Source: Rhizobium lusitanum (GTDB taxonomy: Bacteria > Pseudomonadota > Alphaproteobacteria > Rhizobiales > Rhizobiaceae). Taken from it: DNA of 64,000 bases. This document shows, piece after piece, positions 27,055 to 34,070 of this stretch. The stretch spans positions 620,001 through 684,000 of the forward strand of contig NZ_CP050307.1 in assembly GCF_014189535.1 (NCBI RefSeq), given 5' to 3'. Both the position numbers and the translations under genes were made by a program. Position 1 is the first letter of the stretch, and each line of letters opens with the position of its first letter. The notes under the pieces are model-generated. The model saw nothing but the letters and a program-made list of their open reading frames with translations. It made no database searches and was not told where the DNA came from.

Positions 27055-27635
27055 TGCTTCTCCACTCCGAGGATCTGCGACAGGATATCCTGCGCGGTTT
27101 CGGCGCTAAGGCCCCTGGACTTGGTGACACTGTTGACGGCCTTCGCGGCCTTGTCGGCGAAGTCTGCCTCAACCTTCTGACGGCGGGCTGTGGAAACCGT
27201 CTGCGCCTGGGCGGCAGCGCGCAGCGCATTGGCAAGCGACATGGCACCCTTCGGATCAATGCCGCTTTCGCCCTTGCTGGTCAGCAGCTCAAATATCAGC
27301 GTCTTGATCGCCTCGGCCGCGATCAGCGTCAGGTCATCGCTCGCCTGGGCATCGAACTTGCCAGCGATCGCCGTAGCTATCTCACGGGTTTCGTCGAGCC
27401 GGCGCGTCATGGTGGCGAGCTTGAGGGAATAGCGGTTGAAGGCGCTGAAGCTGGGGACCTTGATCTCCAGCTCGCCACGATATTCCTTGTCGAGTGCTTG
27501 CAGCTTGGCTGCAAACTCCTCGTAGATTTCGGTCTGGGTGCGGTCACGGTCCTGCAGCTGCTCGACCGCCCACGCGACAACCGGAGCGCAGGGCTCCGGC
27601 AGCAGCTCAATCTGATTTAGCCGGCCGCGCCCCAT
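27051..27635 (-). CDS. terminase small subunit (DUF3486, Mu gp27-like)
   Basis: 194 residues. Start 27635 (MGRGRLNQIELLPE) is preferred because AAGGGG lies just upstream; a GTG at 27644 would add three residues. The opening and the following helices (YEEFAAKLQAL, SFSAFNRYS) are characteristic of DUF3486. The protein recognises phage DNA for packaging. It overlaps the large subunit by 4 bases. Confidence 0.9.
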   Translation of the reverse strand: MGRGRLNQIELLPEPCAPVVAWAVEQLQDRDRTQTEIYEEFAAKLQALDKEYRGELEIKVPSFSAFNRYSLKLATMTRRLDETREIATAIAGKFDAQASDDLTLIAAEAIKTLIFELLTSKGESGIDPKGAMSLANALRAAAQAQTVSTARRQKVEADFADKAAKAVNSVTKSRGLSAETAQDILSQILGVEKQ

Positions 27636-27636
27636 C

Positions 27637-27951
27637 TTAGTCACCCCTTCGGCTGGGGCGCTTCACGCCTTCGATGATCGTATCGCGATCGAGGTGACGA
27701 CGGCCGAGATTGGTGAGCGTGCCGATTTTGACGGAGCCGGCATCATGCAGGGTGATAGCGCCCATATCCCGCAAGTAGACCATCTGCTGGTGGATCCACG
27801 GCCGTTCCTGACGGATGGCGAACTGCGGCAGGATCTCTTCGATCATGCTGGAGGAAAGCGTTTCGTTGTCCTGCGCGCCCAATGCCTTCAGGATCGTCAG
27901 CCGAGCCTCTTCGCGGAGAATGCGTTGCAGGTCAGTGGATAGATCACTCAT
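27637..27951 (-). CDS. Mu gp26-like winged-helix protein
   Basis: 104 residues. Three helices (residues 1-45), QMVYLRDMGAITLHD (about 57-71) and LTNLGRRHLDRD at the end suggest a small winged-helix fold. A protein of this type lies before the small terminase in Mu (gp26) and many relatives. Its role is not established. Start at 27951 by overlap with the preceding gene. Confidence 0.78.
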   Translation of the reverse strand: MSDLSTDLQRILREEARLTILKALGAQDNETLSSSMIEEILPQFAIRQERPWIHQQMVYLRDMGAITLHDAGSVKIGTLTNLGRRHLDRDTIIEGVKRPSRRGD

Positions 27952-28331
27952 TTTCTCGCCTGCTCCATCAAAAGGTCGTGGAGCCGCTCGCCTGTCGCGG
28001 CGATCGGCCTAAGTTTTTCTTCCAGCGTGGCAAAGCGACCATTCAGTGTTGCCAGCTGCAATTCCATCCGATGTTGGGATTCACGATCGGGCAGATACTT
28101 GATCTCGCTCTCGGCCGCCTGGATCCTTCGATCATGCTCAATGAGCTTCTTCTCGTTAGCTTCCATTTCCTTGTTCAGCGCCACGACAAACTCGGTCAGC
28201 TTGTCGGTGAGCGCCATGACGTCTTCCGCGAGCTTCTTTTCTCCCGAGGAAAAATAGCCCTTCGCGTGGCCCAGGAGAGCAAGCCCGGACAGCACCAGAT
28301 TGAGGTAGAGCAAGATCTCTGGAAGCGTCAT
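27948..28331 (-). CDS. DUF2730 protein (Mu gp25-like)
   Basis: 127 residues: one N-terminal membrane segment (about residues 5-25), then a long coiled coil with many Glu, Lys and Leu (35-120). This fits DUF2730, a family found between lysis and terminase genes in Mu-like phages. It is probably membrane-anchored; its function is unknown to me. ATGA overlap at both ends. Confidence 0.8.
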   Translation of the reverse strand: MTLPEILLYLNLVLSGLALLGHAKGYFSSGEKKLAEDVMALTDKLTEFVVALNKEMEANEKKLIEHDRRIQAAESEIKYLPDRESQHRMELQLATLNGRFATLEEKLRPIAATGERLHDLLMEQARK

Positions 28332-28546
28332 CGGCAGTATACTTCCCGTTCAAAATCGGTCTGGCATTCGGCGCAGCGCGTGGCGGCTGGATAGACCTGG
28401 CGGCGGGCGAGCGAGATGGTGCAGCCGCAGTCGACGCATTCGAGCGTGCCGGCGCGGGTGAGTTTCGCGCGCACTTCACCGACTCGAGCATCGCGCTCCT
28501 GCTCGACGCGGGCTTCGCCGACTTCGCGATCGAAATCACTGTACAT
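28328..28546 (-). CDS. TraR/DksA-type C4 zinc-finger protein
   Basis: 72 residues, starting within the end of the spanin gene. Two Cys pairs (CVDC and CAEC) about 20 residues apart form the C4 zinc finger, preceded by a charged helix. TraR/DksA-like proteins bind RNA polymerase in the secondary channel and alter transcription as DksA and ppGpp do. Mu-like phages commonly carry one near the lysis genes. Promoters affected here are unknown. Confidence 0.85.
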   Translation of the reverse strand: MYSDFDREVGEARVEQERDARVGEVRAKLTRAGTLECVDCGCTISLARRQVYPAATRCAECQTDFEREVYCR

Positions 28547-28808
28547 TCGTGCCTCCCGCGCCGGCAGCACGCCGGGTTTCGCAGGTGCGCAAGCTCGTGC
28601 GGTCGATACCCCAATAGGAGCCGGTCTCCTCATCGCTAAGCTTCCGATCCGGCAAAGGGACAGGCGGCGCGCACGGGATCTTCGCGGCGGGCGGAACTTC
28701 CCGTTCGACATAGACCGTCTTCACGACAGGCAGCGACTTATCGCTTGTTGAGCAGGCGGACGCGCTCGCGGCTAAGACCGCCAGTGCCATCATCTGGAAG
28801 CGCTGCAT
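28536..28808 (-). CDS. outer-membrane spanin lipoprotein (Rz1-like)
   Basis: 90 residues. ATG 28808 starts inside the Rz gene in another frame and overlaps it by 71 bases, the hallmark of Rz/Rz1 pairs. The signal sequence ends in a lipobox with Cys near residue 19 (ASASACS). The mature part is Pro-rich (REVPPAAKIPC, PPVPLPD), as o-spanins are. It would join Rz across the periplasm to fuse the two membranes at lysis. Confidence 0.82.
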   Translation of the reverse strand: MQRFQMMALAVLAASASACSTSDKSLPVVKTVYVEREVPPAAKIPCAPPVPLPDRKLSDEETGSYWGIDRTSLRTCETRRAAGAGGTNVQ

Positions 28809-29091
28809 TTTCCTTCTCCAAGTTTGCGGCTCGTTGTTCGGCGGTTGCGATCTGATCGCGGGCCGCGTCCTGCACTGCCATGGTTTCCTTGAGCGCCTGG
28901 GCAATCTTGGCGTTTGCCTCGGCATTGGATTTCTCGATCTGGCCGGTCCAGTAGGCATCGCGCTCCTGACGGACAGAGGCCGTAGCCTTGTCGATCATGT
29001 CGTCGATCCTGGTGATGGTGAGAAGGCAGAGGCCGGCGATGATGGCGATCGCCGCAAGGCCGGCCAGGGCAATGATTAAATAGCGATTCAT
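28738..29091 (-). CDS. inner-membrane spanin (Rz-like)
   Basis: 117 residues; ATG 29091 overlaps the preceding stop. A single N-terminal membrane segment (residues 4-27) is followed by a periplasmic coiled coil rich in Ala, Glu and Gln (35-105). This is the i-spanin design. The overlapping Rz1-like gene strongly supports it. Confidence 0.82.
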   Translation of the reverse strand: MNRYLIIALAGLAAIAIIAGLCLLTITRIDDMIDKATASVRQERDAYWTGQIEKSNAEANAKIAQALKETMAVQDAARDQIATAEQRAANLEKENAALPDDGTGGLSRERVRLLNKR

Positions 29092-29345
29092 GGTCTCTCC
29101 TCGGGCGGATCTCGGTGCGATCCGCGCATTGCCAGGCGCATGTCGTAGGATCCGAAGCCGCGATGGACGCCGAGCAGTCCGACGATGATCATCACCATGG
29201 ACGGCACGGCGATCGAGCCGAAGGCGACGGCCTGTTCCGAGCCGAGGCATGCGCCTACGGTCAGCGACAGGATCACGAGCCATGCCAGGGCCGAAGACAG
29301 CCAGAGCGCCTTCTTCGATGTTCGATAGGCGGGTTTCGCTACCAT
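29088..29345 (-). CDS. holin-like protein with two membrane segments
   Basis: 85 residues with hydrophobic segments at about 12-33 and 42-62, a basic N-terminus and a charged, Arg/Pro-rich C-terminus. The size, two segments and place between endolysin and spanins fit a class II holin. Sequence alone does not separate it from the neighbouring 54-residue protein, which may be its antiholin or the true holin. Confidence 0.6.
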   Translation of the reverse strand: MVAKPAYRTSKKALWLSSALAWLVILSLTVGACLGSEQAVAFGSIAVPSMVMIIVGLLGVHRGFGSYDMRLAMRGSHRDPPEERP

Positions 29346-29503
29346 TCGAATACGATCCCTGCGATCAGCGAGGCGAGCGCCGCGACAACAACCATGGCAA
29401 CCGCAATCACAAGGTCACGGTCGCCGAACAGGTGCGCCAGGAAGCAGAACAACAGGCCCACGGCGATCAGGATGGCGATGACGCTCCACTTCCCCAGCCA
29501 CAT
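29339..29503 (-). CDS. small membrane protein, holin/antiholin candidate
   Basis: 54 residues starting one base after the endolysin stop. Two hydrophobic segments (about 6-25 and 30-50) fill nearly the whole protein. It overlaps the next membrane-protein gene. The pair could act as holin and antiholin. No RNA or protein motif decides which. Confidence 0.58.
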   Translation of the reverse strand: MWLGKWSVIAILIAVGLLFCFLAHLFGDRDLVIAVAMVVVAALASLIAGIVFEW

Positions 29504-29504
29504 G

Positions 29505-30011
29505 TCAGACGATCGCCGCCTGGAAGTGCATTCCATCCCGGCGCTGGACACTCCATCGACCGCCCCAGATCCAGCCCTCGGCTTCAAAGGCAGCAATGAC
29601 GCGCGGATCCATGGCAGGCGTCGGATCGCCCAGGCCATTGTGATCCGGATCAAAATCGACGGCACAGCCCAGCGCGTGCATCGACAGGCGGGAGATGCCG
29701 CGCATCTGACGCCAGTTGTAGCCGCCGCCGATCAGGTAGAGGTTCGCGGCTTCGATGGCCTTCTGGCTGCAGCCGAAGTCCTGCCAGATCTTGTTGAGGA
29801 TGCGGCCGAGGCTTTCAGCAACCTTGCGATGGACGCGGAAGGACTTGATGGTGAGTGACTTGTCCCAGGAGGCAACGGCCTTCCACGGGATCGGGACCAA
29901 GACAAGGTTCGCCTTTTCCCATGCTGGATCAGCGCCGGCGACACCCTTAACGATCTTGATGTTGTTGCCGTAAAAGGACGCGGCGGCGGATTGAGCAGGC
30001 CAATTGTTCAC
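29505..30011 (-). CDS. endolysin, M15-type peptidase
   Basis: 168 residues from a GTG with GGGGG five bases upstream. Zinc-peptidase motifs of the M15 (VanY/D-Ala-D-Ala) family are visible: SMHALGCAVDFD (about residues 108-119) supplies His and Asp, and RDGMHFQ near the C-terminus gives the last His. It would cut peptidoglycan cross-bridges at lysis. It heads the lysis operon. No signal peptide is present, so release depends on a holin. Confidence 0.88.
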   Translation of the reverse strand: MNNWPAQSAAASFYGNNIKIVKGVAGADPAWEKANLVLVPIPWKAVASWDKSLTIKSFRVHRKVAESLGRILNKIWQDFGCSQKAIEAANLYLIGGGYNWRQMRGISRLSMHALGCAVDFDPDHNGLGDPTPAMDPRVIAAFEAEGWIWGGRWSVQRRDGMHFQAAIV

Positions 30012-30031
30012 GGGAACCCCCAGCAGTTAAA

Positions 30032-30057
30032 GAAAAAGCCGGGCAAAAGCCGGCTTT
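30032..30057 (-). terminator. rho-independent terminator before the lysis genes
   Basis: The stem AAAGCCGG / CCGGCTTT with a 7-base loop is followed on the - strand by a T-rich tail (TTCTTT). It lies 58 bp after the Mor/C stop and about 21 bp before the endolysin start. It could end the middle transcript. If the late promoter lies at repeat copy 3, the terminator would be in its leader, so antitermination or a promoter nearer the gene must be considered. Confidence 0.7.
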
Positions 30058-30087
30058 GCTGAGGGGGAATTTGCTCGTTACGGCCGC

Positions 30088-30114
30088 ACCAAAACAGCCG
30101 CAAGGGTTTGCGGG
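30088..30114. repeat. 27-bp module-boundary repeat, copy 3
   Basis: Shares the 23 bases AAAACAGCC through TTGCGGG with copies 1 and 2 apart from one or two changes. Its dyad CCGCAA-GGGT-TTGCGG is perfect. It abuts the stop codon of the Mor/C gene and precedes the lysis genes, the place of P_lys in Mu. Confidence 0.78.
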
Positions 30115-30474
30115 TTATGTGCCAAACAGGTCGAGCTGGGTGCTTTCGCCGGATTTCAGCCAGCTGCGGACGGTGACGTCCGTGGTGTGGAGCTGGCGAG
30201 CGATGGCGTTCGTCGTGAGGCCCTTATTATACTTTAAATGGGCGGCGATAAAGGGCTTTCCTGTCGGGCAGCGAAAGCCGCCGGCGCCGACCTGTTTTGC
30301 TAGCGCAATCGTTGCCTCGCGCCCCAGCGCCTCGGCCACGGGCGAACGGGCCTGCGGATTTTCCGACAGGTAGACATAAGACCCGCCGAAGGCCAGCAGG
30401 AAGGTAACGGCCTTTTCGATGCCGACCGCCGTCACATACGGCTGAAGGTGGGCGGGAACGCGGATATCAGCCAC
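30115..30474 (-). CDS. Mor/C-type transcription activator
   Basis: 119 residues. FGGSYVYLS (about residues 29-37) matches the Gly-Gly-x-x-Tyr loop and strand that define the Mu Mor/C family. A helix-turn-helix follows at about 84-105 (LTTNAIARQLHTTDVTVRSWL). Mu Mor activates the middle promoter and C the four late promoters. Only one member was found here, so it may do both. As with Mu C, it is the last gene before the lysis operon. An ASCH-like and a small gene precede it in the same direction, overlapping by 8 bases. Confidence 0.85.
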   Translation of the reverse strand: MADIRVPAHLQPYVTAVGIEKAVTFLLAFGGSYVYLSENPQARSPVAEALGREATIALAKQVGAGGFRCPTGKPFIAAHLKYNKGLTTNAIARQLHTTDVTVRSWLKSGESTQLDLFGT

Positions 30475-30658
30475 GGCGCACCTCCAGCTGTTTTTCGACG
30501 ATCAGGATCTGATTGGTCACGGCTTTCAACTCTCCAAGCTTTTCGAACCGGCCGCGCTCATGCGGCCGCATGGTTTCCAGGCGCTTCATCAGCGCGTTGC
30601 GGCGATCTCGAAGCCCCTTCAAGTCATCGTTGAGAAAGAGAGGAAGAACCGCCGCCAT
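30467..30658 (-). CDS. small helical early/middle protein
   Basis: 63 residues, mostly Leu/Arg/Glu-rich helix (coiled coil likely from residue 10). It lies two bases after the preceding gene and overlaps Mor/C by 8. No family recognised. Tight coupling suggests a role with, or co-expression with, the activator. Confidence 0.6.
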   Translation of the reverse strand: MAAVLPLFLNDDLKGLRDRRNALMKRLETMRPHERGRFEKLGELKAVTNQILIVEKQLEVRRG

Positions 30659-30660
30659 GA

Positions 30661-31098
30661 TCAGATCTCCGGGTTCCAGCGAATGATCACACCTTCGAAC
30701 CGGCTCCCCTGGTGGCTTTCCCGCCAGAACCGGCCCATGGTTTCCCGCGCCGTCGAACCGATCAGCCTAGATGGCGCAAGGCCGGCGAGCCGGCCGGGAT
30801 CGAAGCCATCCGAAATGGCGAAGGGCTCGATCTCGTCACGGTGCAGTGGCCGACCGTCGATCTCGATGTATGCGATGCCGGCGTCGATCAGGTCGCTGGA
30901 CATGATGACGATCGGCAACACAGCGACGCAGGCAGGATCGGCGATGATCCTGCGGCAGTTCCGCGTCCGCAGACCGACGAAGAGCTGCAGCTGCTCGCCG
31001 ACATGGGCGTGACGGCGGCGGTGCCCACGGATGGTGTGGGTTTTCGAGCAGTCCTCGATCTGCGGAGCGAAGTAGGATTTGAAGCCGTAGGCGACCAT
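30661..31098 (-). CDS. ASCH-like phage protein
   Basis: 145 residues; ATG 31098 overlaps the GemA stop as TGATG. The opening MVAYGFKSYFAPQIEDCSKTH, then TIRGHRRRHAHVGEQLQL, resembles ASCH/YqfB-like RNA-binding-fold proteins found in phages. The following strands contain many Ile and Val. Its function is unknown; RNA binding is only suggested by the fold. Confidence 0.65.
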   Translation of the reverse strand: MVAYGFKSYFAPQIEDCSKTHTIRGHRRRHAHVGEQLQLFVGLRTRNCRRIIADPACVAVLPIVIMSSDLIDAGIAYIEIDGRPLHRDEIEPFAISDGFDPGRLAGLAPSRLIGSTARETMGRFWRESHQGSRFEGVIIRWNPEI

Positions 31099-31748
31099 CA
31101 CGCACCTGCCTTTCCTGCGCGGACGCGTTCGCCAAGGGCGTTCATGACCGCTTGCCAATGCGATTGTTTCAAGTCTGCCAGCCATACGATGCTGATCCCT
31201 GCCAGCCGCGCCGCCTCCTCGTCGAAGCCCTTGCGAACTAGGAGGTTCGCGTCGGGGTGCAGCATCTTCCACTGCGCCCAGGCGATCTTCGCGGCGTCGG
31301 TGGCGAGCCATTCATAACCATTGGTGTTTCCGAAGCCGACGCCCGCCTCCCGGGCGAGCCAGCCCTTGAGACCTTCGATAGCCTTGGCGGCATCGTCCTG
31401 ATGGATTAGGAAGCGCGTGTGGTCGATTCCGGTCTGGCGCTTCACGAAGGCCAGCATGGCCTTGTCGTCGCGATCTCGGGCGATACCGAGGTTCCAGGCG
31501 GCGATCCACAGCGCCTGGAGCTTCTTCGCATACTTGCCCGTAAGCTTCTGCCGACCGTCCGGCCGGCGTGCCGGCGCTGGGCGGAAACCCTCATTTCGGA
31601 AAACAGTCAGCACCGACAGGCGCTCGGCCTCGGTCATGTCCTTGAGCGAAGCTTTGCCGGTGATACGGGAGAGCTTGGCTCGATAAGCATCGTCGTCTAG
31701 GCCGAGCTGTTTCTTGGCGACGTGAATGGCGGCAACGGACGATCCCAT
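31098..31748 (-). CDS. gemA: GemA-like regulatory protein (Mu gp16)
   Basis: 216 residues. AAIHVAKKQLGLDDDAYR, then ITGKASLKDMTEAER near the N-terminus, and LTGKYAKKLQALWI near residue 70, are diagnostic of the GemA family. Mu GemA alters expression of host genes, possibly through DNA topology. It is the first leftward gene after the + strand cargo pair, whose first gene starts 77 bp away in the opposite direction. Confidence 0.9.
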   Translation of the reverse strand: MGSSVAAIHVAKKQLGLDDDAYRAKLSRITGKASLKDMTEAERLSVLTVFRNEGFRPAPARRPDGRQKLTGKYAKKLQALWIAAWNLGIARDRDDKAMLAFVKRQTGIDHTRFLIHQDDAAKAIEGLKGWLAREAGVGFGNTNGYEWLATDAAKIAWAQWKMLHPDANLLVRKGFDEEAARLAGISIVWLADLKQSHWQAVMNALGERVRAGKAGA

Positions 31749-31825
31749 TACGCAACCTCGCGTATTGCTAATTCAACTGAGGCGTGATTGTCTTTGGGTC
31801 TCGCGACGGTAGGGGGCACCGGAAA

Positions 31826-32580
31826 ATGCGGAATTGGGCGATTGGTTTGGTAAGTGCGTTTGCAGTGGTTGCGGCTGGCACCGTTTGGGCAACCGACTTC
31901 GGCAACGAGCCTTACCCTGCGACGCACGCCGTCGTGGAGAGTTGGGTCGAAACCGCCCTCTACAATTATCAAACGCTTATTACCGGCATTCTGGCTCTCG
32001 TCGCCGCCGGCCTCACAATCATGCAGATGCGGAAGAGCGACAAGGAAGCTAATGGTCGTCACGAGCGGGCTCGCGACGATGCCCTCGACAATGAAAAAGC
32101 TGCTCAGCGTCGGCACGTACAGCTTTTCGATCTTTCGTTGCGCCGTGACGCGCGCCTTGTCGATCGCGCTGTAAATCCTCAACTTGAAGATCTCAGAAAA
32201 GTTGCTCAGGAGGTCGGAACGATCTTCGCGGCGGTCACCAGTCTTTTTGATCAAGGGGGCTATTTCGCTGGGCACAAAGCGGAAATGGACAAGACGGTGG
32301 GGCTGGTGGTGGAGATTATCGAGAGGCCACAGGTGAAAGAGGCTGAGGCCCTTTTTGATGGCAAAATGATATTTGCGCGCGACCAGATTTTGGCTGCCAA
32401 AGCACGATATGACCGTAGCTCGGTCCCGCCCGATAATATGCCGATGACTGCTGATTGGGGGGTGTGCGTGATGCGATATCCGACCTCAACAAGTACCTTG
32501 GAAGTTTCTATTCCGGTTTGGATCGCTTGCAGCAGCTCTATAATCCCCAGCCGCTGGATAGTGGCTCGGCGGAGAGGTGA
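31826..32580 (+). CDS. membrane-anchored cargo protein 1 (frameshifted at GGGGGG)
   Basis: Start 31826 has AGGGGG nine bases upstream. There are two membrane segments (about residues 4-22 and 48-66) and then a charged cytoplasmic helix region. The motif YQTLITGILA followed by QMRKSD, and a later AAQRRH, are shared with the next gene, so the two are paralogues. After residue about 210 the zero frame turns into unlikely sequence ending at 32650. If the G6 run at 32457-32462 were G7, the frame would continue as DAISDLNKYLGSFYSGLDRL and stop at 32580, 30 bp before the next start. I take 32580 as the true end. The gene opposes the surrounding phage genes. Confidence 0.7.
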
Positions 32581-32610
32581 TCTTGTTAAGAGTGTGGAGG
32601 ACACCAGGTC

Positions 32611-33384
32611 ATGCAGGAACATCACAAGCGTAGGTTTGGATGGCTGGTGAGCATCGTGGTTGTCGTAGCTTTGGTGATGCCGATTGTTTTTGGCGCTCCC
32701 CGCAAGCCAGACGGCACCGGTGGCGACCCTTGGCGCAACGAGATATTTGATTTTCAAACGCTCATAACCGGCATCCTGGCGATTTGTGCAGCTTGGCTCA
32801 CAATCCGGCAGATGCGCAACGATGACGCGGCTGCACAACGGAGACATGAGGAGCTGACCGCACTTAGTCTTCGGCCCGATGCGCTGTGTGTAAGCAGAGC
32901 GTTTGAGCCTCAGCACCAAGAGCTGACTGTGATGCATGACATCTTCCGGAAGAACCTTTGGAAAATAGGCTTTCCGCACGAGGGGTTTTCTATGAACCGA
33001 GAGTACCTCGATGCCGCTCGTCCCGTTCTTGTCAAAGAATTCGACGGCATACACTTCGCTGTACACTGCTGCCTCGAAGCAATGGAACGACCCCAGTTCA
33101 TTGAGGCTGCTCGGCTTTTCACCGGCCGGATGAGCAGGGATATTGACGTTACGAAGAAGCACATCGAGAGACAGGTCGAACGCTATGTATCGCTCAACGA
33201 GCCATTGGCAGAGGCTGCCGCGCGCAAGAGTGAAGATGACCGTCTTTTTCTCATTGAGCATTGGTTGGACAGAAACGAACAAGACCTGATGTTCTTCATG
33301 CTGGCCATGCTTGTGCAACTGCCCAAGATACTCAAAGGGCTCCATTTGCTCGAAGAGAGATACAAGCCCTATCTTCGCGGCTAG
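32611..33384 (+). CDS. membrane-anchored cargo protein 2 (paralogue)
   Basis: 257 residues with GGAGG upstream of ATG 32611. Two membrane segments (about residues 8-28 and 50-66) lead to a cytoplasmic helical domain of about 190 residues. Shared features with protein 1 are FQTLITGILAI, IRQMRNDD, AAQRRHEEL and TALSLRPDAL. No enzymatic motif was recognised. The second of a two-gene + strand unit inside a - strand prophage, it converges on the DUF3164 gene 30 bp away. Such orientation is typical of genes expressed from the lysogen, so superinfection exclusion or host benefit is possible, but this is inference. Confidence 0.75.
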   Translation: MQEHHKRRFGWLVSIVVVVALVMPIVFGAPRKPDGTGGDPWRNEIFDFQTLITGILAICAAWLTIRQMRNDDAAAQRRHEELTALSLRPDALCVSRAFEPQHQELTVMHDIFRKNLWKIGFPHEGFSMNREYLDAARPVLVKEFDGIHFAVHCCLEAMERPQFIEAARLFTGRMSRDIDVTKKHIERQVERYVSLNEPLAEAAARKSEDDRLFLIEHWLDRNEQDLMFFMLAMLVQLPKILKGLHLLEERYKPYLRG

Positions 33385-33414
33385 CCGAGGATACGTCTTT
33401 GTCATGGCGCGCCC

Positions 33415-34068
33415 CTATGCCTTCGCCAGATCAATGGTAACAGCTTGCCAGCCATCGCTGACCGAAGCGCGCTTGTAGAAGCGCACATATTCCTTGCTGC
33501 CGGTGACGCGCATGGCGTCGCGGATTGCACGCATGGCCTCCTGCCAACGCGGATCTTCGATATCGAGCCGCAGCAGCATGAAGATCTCGGAGCGGTTCAC
33601 CTGACCTTCCTTGTCGGTGTTGAAGGCCTTGGTGATGACGGCGCGGATCTCCGGCCGGCTATCCGCCGCCCATTCGATCAGGCACTCGTCGAGCAGCTTC
33701 TTGGCGATCTGCAGCTCGGAGCTGAAGTCGACGAAATCGGCAATCTGCACCTGGACTTTCATGAGGCCGTCGAAGGTCTGATAGGTGCGGTTGCCCTTGG
33801 CGCCGCCGATCTTGGCGTTGTACTCCTGGGCGAGCAGTGCGTCGAATACGCCAAGGTCCGTCATCGTGTGACCACGGAAGCGAGCGATCTGCGCGGAGAG
33901 ATCCTCGGCAAAGGCGATGATCTTCCGGACGGTCTCGTCCTCCAGCTTATGGGCCGGCTTGATTGTCTCGACGGGCACCAGGTTGCCCTTGGCGTCGGGC
34001 ATGTAGTCCTTGCCGTTAAAGGTGACGACGCCGGTTTCCGGCTTCTCTTGGAGAATGATGGCATCCAT
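33415..34068 (-). CDS. DUF3164 protein
   Basis: 217 residues. FNGKDYMPDAKGNLVPVETIKPAHKL-type opening, a central NRTYQTFDGLMKVQV strand region and a late RFYKRASVSDGW fit DUF3164, a family nearly confined to Mu-like phage early regions. Function unknown. It begins two bases after the DnaA-like gene and is the last leftward gene before the oppositely oriented cargo. Confidence 0.85.
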   Translation of the reverse strand: MDAIILQEKPETGVVTFNGKDYMPDAKGNLVPVETIKPAHKLEDETVRKIIAFAEDLSAQIARFRGHTMTDLGVFDALLAQEYNAKIGGAKGNRTYQTFDGLMKVQVQIADFVDFSSELQIAKKLLDECLIEWAADSRPEIRAVITKAFNTDKEGQVNRSEIFMLLRLDIEDPRWQEAMRAIRDAMRVTGSKEYVRFYKRASVSDGWQAVTIDLAKA

Positions 34069-34070
34069 GT

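Noticed and set aside
32260..33405. 381-codon ORF on the - strand opposite the cargo genes
   Set aside because: No family-like motifs, no ribosome site and unnatural composition. The + strand frames have membrane segments, paralogy and good ribosome sites.
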